From Puniceibacterium confluentis (GTDB lineage: Bacteria; Pseudomonadota; Alphaproteobacteria; Rhodobacterales; Rhodobacteraceae), in the NCBI RefSeq assembly GCF_007923445.1, contig NZ_VOJI01000005.1:124001-188000 (forward strand): 64,000 nucleotides of DNA. The letters run 5' to 3'. Below, in pieces: positions 39,770 through 46,100 of this stretch. Position 1 is the first letter of the stretch, and the number at the start of each line of letters is the position of its first letter. The notes beneath the pieces were generated by a model. That model had not been told where the DNA came from. It saw only the letters and a list, made by a program, of their open reading frames with translations, and did not search any database. Position numbers and translations under genes: made by a program.

Positions 39770-40551
39770 GCGGAGCGCAGCGCATCATCTGCCTGACCGA
39801 GGAAACCGTCGAGACCTTGTATCTGCTGGGTCAGGAGCACCGCATCGTCGGGGTCACCGGCTATGCCGTCCGGCCCAAACGGGTGCGTCGGGAAAAGCCG
39901 CGTGTCGGGGCCTTTACCACTGCGGATGTGCCCAAGATCCTTGCCTTGAACCCGGATCTGGTGCTGACCTTTTCGGATCTGCAGGCCGACATCGCCGCCG
40001 ACCTGATCCGCGCCGGGATCGAGGTGCACGCCTTCAACCAGCGCAGTGTCGCGGGCATTCTGGCAATGATCCGCACGCTGGGGCGACTGCTGGACTGCAC
40101 CGACCGGGCCGAAGCGCTGGCCGACGGCTTCGAATACCGGATCGACGTGCAGGGCGCCCGCGAACCGCGCCACCGTCCCCGGGTCTACTTCGAGGAATGG
40201 GACGCGCCGATGATCACCGGCATCGGCTGGGTGTCCGAACTGATCGAAATCGCCGGCGGCATCGACTGTTTCGCCCACCTGCGCCACCATCAGGCGGCAA
40301 AGGACCGGATCATTGCCCCGGAGGATGTGCTTGACGCCCGCCCCGACATCATCATCGGGTCATGGTGTGGCAAGAAATTCGCACCGCACAGGGTGGTCGC
40401 GCGCCCCGGCTGGACCAGCATCCCCGCGGTGCAGTGCGGCGCGCTGTTCGAGATCAAATCGCCGCTGATCCTGCAACCCGGTCCGGCGGCGCTGAGTGAC
40501 GGGTTGGACGCCCTGTGTCTGATAATCAATGGAAAGGCCGCGTCATGCTGA
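39766..40551 (+). CDS. Cobalamin-binding protein (BtuF-like), no signal peptide
   Basis: A 261-aa member of the BtuF/TroA-like helical-backbone binding family: RIICLTEETVETLYLLGQE with GVTGYAVRP at the N-terminus, VPKILALNPDLVLTFSDLQA, VYFEEWDAPMITGIGWVSEL with IEIAGGID, and PDIIIGSWCGKKF. In classical BtuF the Trp and Asp residues of the FEEWD-type region face the corrin. It starts at an ATG overlapping the ATPase stop and begins directly with the mature domain: there is no signal peptide or lipobox. Either the protein works in the cytoplasm or it is exported another way. It overlaps exbB by seven bases. Confidence 0.88.
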   Translation: MSGAQRIICLTEETVETLYLLGQEHRIVGVTGYAVRPKRVRREKPRVGAFTTADVPKILALNPDLVLTFSDLQADIAADLIRAGIEVHAFNQRSVAGILAMIRTLGRLLDCTDRAEALADGFEYRIDVQGAREPRHRPRVYFEEWDAPMITGIGWVSELIEIAGGIDCFAHLRHHQAAKDRIIAPEDVLDARPDIIIGSWCGKKFAPHRVVARPGWTSIPAVQCGALFEIKSPLILQPGPAALSDGLDALCLIINGKAASC

Positions 40552-41228
40552 CAGACAGTGCACAGTTTCTGGACCGGGGCGGCCCCGCGCTCTGGGCGAT
40601 CGGGGCGCTATCGGTCTGTACCATGGCGCTGATCCTGTGGAAGATCTGGCACCTGCTGCGACTGGGGGCGTGGCGCGGTCGACATGCCGAACAGGCGGTG
40701 GCGCTGTGGCAGATCGGGCGGCGGTCGCAGGCGGTGGCGCTGCTGGCGCAACGCAGTTCGCTGCGTGCCCGCACCGCCCGCGCCGCGATGGCGACGCTGA
40801 TGCAGCGGGATGCCGACACGGCGCGCGAGGAATGCGCCCGAATCGCCCGCGCCGGACTGGCCGAGGCGCGCAGCGGGCTGCGCCCGCTGGATCTCATCAT
40901 CACCATCGCGCCGCTGCTGGGGCTGCTGGGCACGGTTCTGGGCATGATCGAGGCCTTCCAGGCTTTGCAGGACAGCGGCGCGCGCGCAGATCCCTCGGCG
41001 CTGGCCGGCGGGATCTGGGAAGCACTGCTGACCACCGCTGCGGGCATGTCGGTGGCGATCCCCGCCGCTCTGGCCCTCAGCTGGTTCGATTCGGTGACCG
41101 ACCGCGTCGCCCATGACTTCGAGGACATCGCAACCCGCCTGTTCACCGCCCCCGTTCCGACACCAGCCCAGTCCGTCCCGACCGGGATGTCGCCGGAAAA
41201 TGCCCCCCCCGCCCCAGACGTGCCCTGA
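40545..41228 (+). CDS. exbB: ExbB/TolQ/MotA family proton channel
   Basis: Inner-membrane proton-channel subunit that energises TonB. The 227-aa protein has a hydrophobic N-terminal helix (ALWAIGALSVCTMALILWKIW), a cytoplasmic Arg/Ala-rich stretch, and the two later helices with the family motif APLLGLLGTVLGMIEAFQAL and EALLTTAAGMSVAIPAALAL. The ATG at 40545 follows GGAAAGG. It overlaps the BtuF-like gene, placing a dedicated energiser inside the uptake operon. Confidence 0.92.
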   Translation: MLTDSAQFLDRGGPALWAIGALSVCTMALILWKIWHLLRLGAWRGRHAEQAVALWQIGRRSQAVALLAQRSSLRARTARAAMATLMQRDADTAREECARIARAGLAEARSGLRPLDLIITIAPLLGLLGTVLGMIEAFQALQDSGARADPSALAGGIWEALLTTAAGMSVAIPAALALSWFDSVTDRVAHDFEDIATRLFTAPVPTPAQSVPTGMSPENAPPAPDVP

Positions 41229-41614
41229 TGCTGATGCTGCCCGAACCCCGGCGCCGCAGACGCCCCAGCCTGACGCCGATGATCGACGTCGTGTTCCTGC
41301 TGCTGGTGTTCTTCATGCTCGCGGCCCGGTTCGGCCTGACCCAGAGTGTGCCGCTGACCCTTGTCGCCGGCAGCGCGGCCTATGCCGGGCCACCGCGGCT
41401 TGTCACCGTGTTCCCCGGGGTTCTGACCCTGAACGGCGCGGTGGTGTCGCCCGACGCCTTGCCCGGGGCTCTTGCGGCATTGATGGAGGCCCCCTCTGAC
41501 GTGATCCTGCTGCGCCCGGGTGCCGGGGCGGACGTGCAGCGCCTGCTGGATGTGATGACCCGGCTCAGGTCTGCCGGACTGTCACAGCTTGCCGTGCTGG
41601 AGGGCCGCCCGTGA
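41228..41614 (+). CDS. exbD: ExbD/TolR family biopolymer transport protein (first copy)
   Basis: Bitopic partner of ExbB, 128 aa: basic N-terminus (EPRRRRRPSLTP), one helix containing the conserved membrane Asp (MIDVVFLLLVFFML), and a periplasmic domain. The membrane Asp that carries protons is present at about residue 19. Its ATG overlaps the exbB stop by one base and its stop overlaps the next exbD start by four bases. Confidence 0.92.
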   Translation: MLMLPEPRRRRRPSLTPMIDVVFLLLVFFMLAARFGLTQSVPLTLVAGSAAYAGPPRLVTVFPGVLTLNGAVVSPDALPGALAALMEAPSDVILLRPGAGADVQRLLDVMTRLRSAGLSQLAVLEGRP

Positions 41615-42000
41615 TCCGGCGCCGCGCACCGCTTGTGAGCGCGCCCAGACGGCGCCAGGCCCCGGAACCGGTGGTGCCGATGATCAACGTCGTCTTCCTG
41701 CTGCTGATCTTTTTCCTGATGACCGCGCAAATCACGGCACCGCCCCCTTTCGACCTGACATTGCCCCATGCCGCCGCGCAGGACGACAGTACGACAGGCA
41801 CGCTCTATATTTCCGCATCCGGCGATCTTGCTTACCAGACGCTGCGCGGACCTGCGGCGCTTGTTGCGGCGGCGGCCCGGACGCCGCTGACGCTGCAGGC
41901 GGATGCGCGGCTTTCGGCGAGCACACTGGCGCGGGTGCTGGGCGAGCTTTCGGGCCACGGCGCCCGCGACATTCGCCTCGTGACACAGGGGGACCCGTGA
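41611..42000 (+). CDS. ExbD/TolR family protein (second copy), membrane Asp replaced by Asn
   Basis: A 129-aa ExbD homologue starting at GTG 41611 (GTGA overlap with the first copy). The topology is the same: basic N-terminus, helix PMINVVFLLLIFFLMTAQ, periplasmic tail. The conserved membrane aspartate of ExbD proteins (present as MIDVVF in the first copy) is Asn here (MINVVF). That should remove the proton-carrying carboxylate from this subunit, so it may be a structural partner in a mixed ExbD dimer. It overlaps tonB by one base. Confidence 0.9.
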   Translation: MIRRRAPLVSAPRRRQAPEPVVPMINVVFLLLIFFLMTAQITAPPPFDLTLPHAAAQDDSTTGTLYISASGDLAYQTLRGPAALVAAAARTPLTLQADARLSASTLARVLGELSGHGARDIRLVTQGDP

Positions 42001-43013
42001 TGCGCATACTCGAGGCCACCGTCTTTGTGACCCTCGCCGGCGCGTTGCACCTGGCCGCGCTGACCCTGCCAGAGCTGCCCGGCGCAGGCACGGGTGGCGC
42101 CTCGGGTGCGGACAGCGTGACCTTGCAGGCCGCGCCGGACAGCCTCGCCGCGCTGGCCGAGCGCTGGGAGACGCCCCCCGAAACCGCGCCGGTGTCCGCG
42201 ATGGCGGCAGTGTCTGAAACCGACCTGCCGCCTCTGCCGGTCGCCGGCATGCCCGCCCCGGCGCGACCGCAGGCGCCCGGGATGCCCGCACCTCAGGAGA
42301 TGCGGCCGGAACCCGAGATCGCCGCGCTGTCGCCCGCGCCAGCAACGCTGAACGCCACGGCGCCTGATGCACCGCTCACTCTGGCCGCGCCGGGACGCGA
42401 CGCATCGCCGGTCGGCCGCGAATTCGACATGCCTGTCCGTCCTGCCGCGCCGCGCCCACCGGTCAGTGCGGCGCTGCCGCAGCCCGCCGGTCCGGACACC
42501 GCGCCCGCACAGCCCGGAGAGGCGCCGCTGACCTCGCTCCGCCCCCGGACACGCCCGGCCCAGCCCGCAACTGCACAGGCCCCCGCCCCACGCTCCGACA
42601 CCTCCCGGTCCGCCCCTGCGGCCTCGGCCCCCCGGGCGGCGCAGCGCGCCAAAGGCAGTGGCAATAGCGGAGGCGCGGCGCAGACCGTGGCGCCGGCAAA
42701 ACCCCGCGCCGGCCCCAGCCAGTCACAGCTGCGCAGTGCCCAGGCGCAATGGGGCGGTGCCATCCGCCAAAGCGTGGCCCGCGCCCAGCGCTACCCACGC
42801 GGCACCACAGCCCGCGGCGTTGTCACACTCAGGATCTCCGTCAGCCCGTCCGGTCGGCTCACCGGGGCCAGCATCACCGGTTCTTCGGGCACGGCGGCTC
42901 TGGACCGTGCCGCCCTCGCCGCCGCCCGGACCGCCCGCCTGCCACGTGCCCCGAAAGAGCTGACCGGGGCGAGTTACAGCTTTAACCTGCCCCTGCAATT
43001 TGCCCGGCGCTGA
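42000..43013 (+). CDS. tonB: TonB family energy transducer
   Basis: Periplasm-spanning protein linking ExbBD to the receptor. The 337-aa protein has a single N-terminal hydrophobic anchor (ILEATVFVTLAGALHLAAL), a very long Pro/Ala-rich linker (about residues 60-245) able to cross the periplasm, and a C-terminal TonB domain (GVVTLRISVSPSGRLTGASI, then SGTAALDRAALAAARTARLP). The ATG at 42000 overlaps the exbD stop. It ends the operon; mrp follows convergently after 33 bases. Confidence 0.9.
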   Translation: MRILEATVFVTLAGALHLAALTLPELPGAGTGGASGADSVTLQAAPDSLAALAERWETPPETAPVSAMAAVSETDLPPLPVAGMPAPARPQAPGMPAPQEMRPEPEIAALSPAPATLNATAPDAPLTLAAPGRDASPVGREFDMPVRPAAPRPPVSAALPQPAGPDTAPAQPGEAPLTSLRPRTRPAQPATAQAPAPRSDTSRSAPAASAPRAAQRAKGSGNSGGAAQTVAPAKPRAGPSQSQLRSAQAQWGGAIRQSVARAQRYPRGTTARGVVTLRISVSPSGRLTGASITGSSGTAALDRAALAAARTARLPRAPKELTGASYSFNLPLQFARR

Positions 43014-43046
43014 GCGGCGCGGCGAAATCCCCGTCACAGGGACGGT

Positions 43047-44111
43047 TCAGGCCATGCCGTCGCGCACCAGACCTTCGGCCAGCCGGGCATAAGCCTGCGC
43101 CATGGCGCCGTCTCCCACCGCCACCGGCACACCCCCGTCGCCTGCCAGCCGGGTCTCGAGATCGATCGGCAGGGACGCCAGCAGCGGCACACCCAGCGCC
43201 TCGGCCTCGCGGCGCACACCGCCGTCGCCAAAGATATGGCTCTCGCCGCCACAATGCGGGCAGTGAAACACCGACATGTTTTCGATCAGCCCCAGAACCG
43301 GTGTCTTCAGGGTGGCGAACATGTCCAGCGCCTTGCGCGCGTCCAGCAGCGCCACGTCCTGCGGTGTCGACACCACGATTGCCCCGGCCAGGTCGGATTT
43401 CTGGCACAGCGTCATCGCAACGTCCCCGGTGCCCGGCGGCAGATCGACAATCAGGACATCCAGGTTGCCCCAGGCGACCTGACCCAGCATCTGCTGCAAA
43501 GCCCCCATCAGCATCGGTCCGCGCCAGACCACCGCCTTTTCCGGCGGCAGCATCAGGCCGATGGACATCAGCGTCACGCCATGCGCCTTCAGCGGAATGA
43601 TCGTCTTGCCGTCCGGGCTTTCCGGGCGGGCGCTCACGCCCATCATCCGCGGCTGGCTCGGTCCGTAGATATCCGCATCCAGCAGTCCCACCCGCCGCCC
43701 CTGTCGCGCCAGGGCCACAGCAAGGTTGGACGAGACCGTGGACTTGCCCACGCCGCCCTTGCCTGACCCGATCGCCAGGATGCGATCGACCCCTGCCGGC
43801 CTGACCGGCCCGTCCTGAGGTTTCGGATGTCCGCCGATTTTCAGCGAGGGCGCGGCTTTCGCCGGACCGTGCGCCGTCAGCGCAACGGAAACGGAAACGA
43901 CGCCTGCGACTGCCGCCACAATCTTTTCGGCAGCCTGGCGCAGCGGCTCCATCTGGCGGGCAATCTCGGGCGACGGTGCCTCGATCACAAAGCGCACGCG
44001 CCCCGCTTCGATGCTCAGGGCTCGAATCATGTCCCGCGAAATCAGATCGCCCCCGTCCGGCAAAACCAGCCTGGCAAGCTCTGCGCGAACCTCCGTTTCA
44101 GTCACGTCCAT
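43047..44111 (-). CDS. Mrp/NBP35 family iron-sulfur cluster carrier ATPase
   Basis: Cytoplasmic P-loop ATPase (ApbC/Mrp) implicated in Fe-S cluster transfer. The 354-aa protein has an N-terminal DUF59/MIP18-like domain (first 85 residues), the deviant Walker A GSGKGGVGKSTVSSNLA near residue 115, DADIYGPSQPRMMG, VIVDLPPGTGD, and the CxxC pair in FHCPHCGGES used for cluster binding. The start at 44111 gives the usual length. It is convergent with tonB and divergent from the DUF1127 gene. Confidence 0.94.
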   Translation of the reverse strand: MDVTETEVRAELARLVLPDGGDLISRDMIRALSIEAGRVRFVIEAPSPEIARQMEPLRQAAEKIVAAVAGVVSVSVALTAHGPAKAAPSLKIGGHPKPQDGPVRPAGVDRILAIGSGKGGVGKSTVSSNLAVALARQGRRVGLLDADIYGPSQPRMMGVSARPESPDGKTIIPLKAHGVTLMSIGLMLPPEKAVVWRGPMLMGALQQMLGQVAWGNLDVLIVDLPPGTGDVAMTLCQKSDLAGAIVVSTPQDVALLDARKALDMFATLKTPVLGLIENMSVFHCPHCGGESHIFGDGGVRREAEALGVPLLASLPIDLETRLAGDGGVPVAVGDGAMAQAYARLAEGLVRDGMA

Positions 44112-44274
44112 GTTACTCTCCCGCCTGTTATGCGCGCCGCAGCGGCTGTTGTGTCGATTGCTTGCACACGAACGAGGCCCGCGACGAATTTCGCGCCCAC
44201 CAAGTGGGCAATCGCCCGAAATAGGTCAGCATTCCCCATGCAGTTTCTGCATAGCAGCATTGAGGTCAAAAGCC

Positions 44275-44303
44275 ATTGTGCAACTGCAGCATTTGCCCCA
44301 TCT
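44275..44303 (+). promoter_or_regulatory. RpoH (heat-shock sigma)-like promoter of the DUF1127/CcsR locus
   Basis: CATTGTG at 44274-44280 and CCCCATCT at 44296-44303. The second element matches the CCCCATNT heat-shock-sigma -10 fully; the first is an imperfect -35. Transcription would start near 44310, about 36 bases before the DUF1127 ATG. In Rhodobacter sphaeroides the equivalent locus depends on RpoHI and RpoHII. Confidence 0.6.
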
Positions 44304-44345
44304 TCAGTGCAACGAAACGAAACACATGATCCGAGGCAAAGCACA

Positions 44346-44564
44346 ATGGCCTACGCAACCAACATCAACACCACATCGCAAGGCGCAGTCGTATCGCGCT
44401 TTTCGGCTCTTATCCACAGCCTGCGCACCGGCTTTGCCAAGCGCAAGGTCTACCACAACACGCTGAACGAGCTTCAGACCCTGTCCGATCGCGAACTCGC
44501 CGATCTGGGCCTGGCCCGCTCGATGATCCGTCGCATTGCGTACGAGGCGGCATACGAAGCCTGA
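44346..44564 (+). CDS. DUF1127 small protein (CcaF1-like)
   Basis: A 72-aa protein with the C-terminal DUF1127 motif (TLNELQTLSDRELADLGLARS). DUF1127 proteins are short, Arg-rich stress proteins; in Rhodobacter sphaeroides the member RSP_6037 (CcaF1) is cotranscribed with the CcsR small RNAs and acts on RNA. The same arrangement is seen here: a hairpin array with CCUCCUCCC loops starts about 110 bases after the stop. The ATG has GAGG upstream. The first 25 residues (MAYATNINTTSQGAVVSRF) precede the domain. Orthology to CcaF1 is inferred from motif and context. Confidence 0.88.
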   Translation: MAYATNINTTSQGAVVSRFSALIHSLRTGFAKRKVYHNTLNELQTLSDRELADLGLARSMIRRIAYEAAYEA

Positions 44565-44674
44565 TTTTCCCGCACCGGGGCCAACGGCCCCGCGTGTGAC
44601 GCCACGGCACAGTTCTTTCTGGCACGGCGGCGGAACAAGATCACGGAATGCAGAGTTCCAAGAACAGAATTCGG

Positions 44675-44743
44675 CGACCCTCTCCTCCTCCCTGGGTCGG
44701 TCGATAACGCGGCGGCACCTCTCCTCCTCCCTGGTGTCGCCGC
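44675..44743 (+). ncRNA. CcsR-like small RNA, unit 1
   Basis: Two stem-loops. Hairpin A: CGACCC (44675-44680) with GGGTCG (44694-44699). Hairpin B: 11-bp stem 44709-44719 with 44733-44743, including one G-U pair. Both loops read UCUCCUCCUCCCU, containing CCUCCUCCC, complementary to Shine-Dalgarno sequences. This matches the two-hairpin CcsR/cuckoo RNA design of alphaproteobacteria. Ends of the mature RNA are not known; only the structured core is given. Confidence 0.8.
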
Positions 44744-44791
44744 ACCTCTTCCGGGATCGGTCCCACAGGACCCACTCCCACAACGGTTCGG

Positions 44792-44860
44792 CGGCCCTCT
44801 CCTCCTCCCTGGGTCGGTCGATAACGCGGCGGCACCTCTCCTCCTCCCTGGTGTCGCCGC
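44792..44860 (+). ncRNA. CcsR-like small RNA, unit 2
   Basis: Same two-hairpin design. Hairpin A is CGGCCC with GGGTCG: the A-U pair of unit 1 has become G-U, which keeps the stem only in the plus-strand RNA. Hairpin B is as in unit 1. Identical to unit 3. Confidence 0.8.
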
Positions 44861-44908
44861 ACCCCTTCCGGGATCGGTCCCACTGGACCCACTCCCACAA
44901 CGGTTCGG

Positions 44909-44977
44909 CGGCCCTCTCCTCCTCCCTGGGTCGGTCGATAACGCGGCGGCACCTCTCCTCCTCCCTGGTGTCGCCGC
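44909..44977 (+). ncRNA. CcsR-like small RNA, unit 3
   Basis: Hairpin A 44909-44933 and hairpin B 44943-44977, both with the UCUCCUCCUCCCU loop. The unit is identical to unit 2 including its linker, pointing to recent duplication or homogenisation. Confidence 0.8.
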
Positions 44978-45025
44978 ACCCCTTCCGGGATCGGTCCCAC
45001 TGGACCCACTCCCACAACGGTTCGG

Positions 45026-45094
45026 CGGCCCTCTCCTCCTCCCTGGGTCGGTCGATAACGCGGCGGCACCTCTCCTCCTCCCTGGTGTCGCCGC
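45026..45094 (+). ncRNA. CcsR-like small RNA, unit 4
   Basis: Hairpin A 45026-45050 and hairpin B 45060-45094 with the same loops. The sequence after hairpin B no longer follows the repeat, so this is the last full unit. Confidence 0.8.
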
Positions 45095-45131
45095 ACCTGG
45101 ATATCGGTGCGCCACGGCGGACCACATGTAT

Positions 45132-45162
45132 CGGGGCCCCTCTCCTCCTCCCTGGGGTTTCG
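45132..45162 (+). ncRNA. Ninth, solitary CCUCCUCCC hairpin
   Basis: Nine-bp stem 45132-45140 with 45154-45162 (three G-U pairs valid only in the plus-strand RNA) and the same 13-base loop. Its flanks are unrelated to the repeat, so only loop and fold are conserved. It lies just before the array terminator and may form a shorter RNA together with the terminator hairpin. Confidence 0.75.
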
Positions 45163-45170
45163 TGAACTTA

Positions 45171-45207
45171 AACGACGGTGCAACTTCCCTCGCACCGTCG
45201 TTTTTTT
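45171..45207 (+). terminator. Strong intrinsic terminator of the DUF1127/CcsR transcript
   Basis: Perfect 11-bp stem (45171-45181 with 45192-45202), ten-base loop and a run of seven T. It ends the plus-strand transcript that would start near 44310, giving a precursor of about 900 nt that must be cut into the individual RNAs. Confidence 0.92.
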
Positions 45208-45255
45208 GTGTTCTGGCCATGGCGACGGTCCGGATCGGACGGTCACATTCCCCGC

Positions 45256-45534
45256 CTAATGCAGCAAGCGCTGCCGCCCGGCCCGCCCGCCACGCCGCGA
45301 CGGCGCCACAGATGGCCACAGCACCGTTTCTTCCAGCAGTTCGACGAAGGCCTGCGCCGCGGCGCTTTGCGCGCGCACGCCGTTGATCCCGGCCAGAGCC
45401 TCGCGGGCCGCCTGGCGCGGCGGCACATCCATCGGCAGGGCAAAGGCCCACTCCAGGAACCCTGCCCGCGCCGCATCCCGCGCGGGCATGTCGCGCAAAT
45501 CCTGCAGCCCCTCGAAGATCTGCCGGGCGGTCAT
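45256..45534 (-). CDS. Unknown 92-aa protein behind a cobalamin riboswitch
   Basis: A small soluble protein, MTARQIFEGLQDLRDMPARD at the start, helical and rich in Ala/Arg/Leu, with one Trp-containing segment (GFLEWAFALPMDVP) and a basic C-terminus (PSRRGGRAGRQRLLH). I do not recognise the family. The ATG at 45534 has GGGGGA nine bases upstream. It lies about 240 bases downstream of the cobalamin riboswitch at 45775-45955, with no other convincing gene between, so it is the probable regulated product and may be linked to cobalt or corrin metabolism. That link is inference from the riboswitch alone. Confidence 0.6.
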   Translation of the reverse strand: MTARQIFEGLQDLRDMPARDAARAGFLEWAFALPMDVPPRQAAREALAGINGVRAQSAAAQAFVELLEETVLWPSVAPSRRGGRAGRQRLLH

Positions 45535-45774
45535 CGCAGCCGTCCCCCGCAGCCAGGGCCGCTGATCCGGCACCCCGGAACCTCGCGACCTGAGGATCCG
45601 CGCCCTGCGGCGTGTGTGGGGTGCATTCGCACCGGGATGAGATACCGGAACCAGTCCATTCTCTTGCCTTTGCCTGACCACGCCCCGTGGCCGTCCGGGC
45701 GGTGCACGGAAACAGGCGCAGGGCGTCAGACCCGGATGCACCCGTCCCCGCACCCCGCGGTTTGACGTTTTCCC

Positions 45775-45955
45775 GGGGCTGGTTTCCGGACTGAGGCGGG
45801 TGGGCATCGCGCCCCGCCTGCCGCGCCTTCCCGGGGAAATCCCAGTGGCCTGTAGCGGCAGACATCCCGCCCTCACCGTTGCGGGGGCAGCGCCGGACTT
45901 GCACCGGCTTCCCAATTCTCCGCGCGTTCCGAACCGATGGACCGCGCGGCACCCT
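45775..45955 (-). ncRNA. Second cobalamin riboswitch (minus strand)
   Basis: Read on the minus strand the aptamer elements appear in order: GGGAAGCCGGTGCAAGTCCGG, CTGCCCCCGCAACGGTGAG, GGCCACTGGGA, CCGGGAAGGCG, and a B12-box variant AGTCCGGAAACCAGCC (45777-45792). The first four match the consensus closely; the B12 box differs at a few positions. It is divergent from valS and points toward the 92-aa gene. The 240 bases between it and that gene hold a 42-codon open frame but no clear terminator. Confidence 0.93.
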
Positions 45956-46100
45956 GAGAACCGCAGCCTAATCCCGCCGCCCCCCGAGTCGCCAGCCTGT
46001 TTGCGACCCATCGGGCTTTTTGCCCGGCCCCCGCTTCCCCTTGGCCCATGGCTTCGATAGACATCTGGAAACCAATTTCACGAAGAACGGAAACGACCCC

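Larger units (their letters stand above)
44671..45162 (+). repeat. 117-bp tandem repeat carrying paired CU-rich hairpins (CcsR/cuckoo array)
   Basis: The core CTCTCCTCCTCCCTGG occurs nine times, at 44680, 44719, 44797, 44836, 44914, 44953, 45031, 45070 and 45140, all in one direction. Spacing alternates 39 and 78, so the unit is 117 bp with two cores. Units 2 and 3 are identical; unit 1 differs at a few bases and unit 4 diverges after its second hairpin. Each core is the loop of a hairpin. The array is not coding: open frames through it on both strands are a by-product of a period divisible by three. Confidence 0.95.

Noticed and set aside
44304-45125. Minus-strand repetitive open frame (39-residue repeats, REEER-type) through the hairpin array, and a matching plus-strand frame.
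   Set aside because: The 117-bp period is divisible by three, so any stop-free unit gives a long frame on each strand. RNA folds, G-U changes and the terminator all support plus-strand noncoding RNA.
44671-45162. The array resembled a CRISPR at first glance (short repeats with spacers).
   Set aside because: Spacers recur identically and alternate between two sizes, repeats are loops of hairpins with different stems, and no cas gene is present.
45531-45659. 42-codon frame between the second cobalamin riboswitch and the 92-aa gene.
   Set aside because: Its composition (GRGSSGREVPGC) looks random; kept only as a possible leader peptide in the findings.
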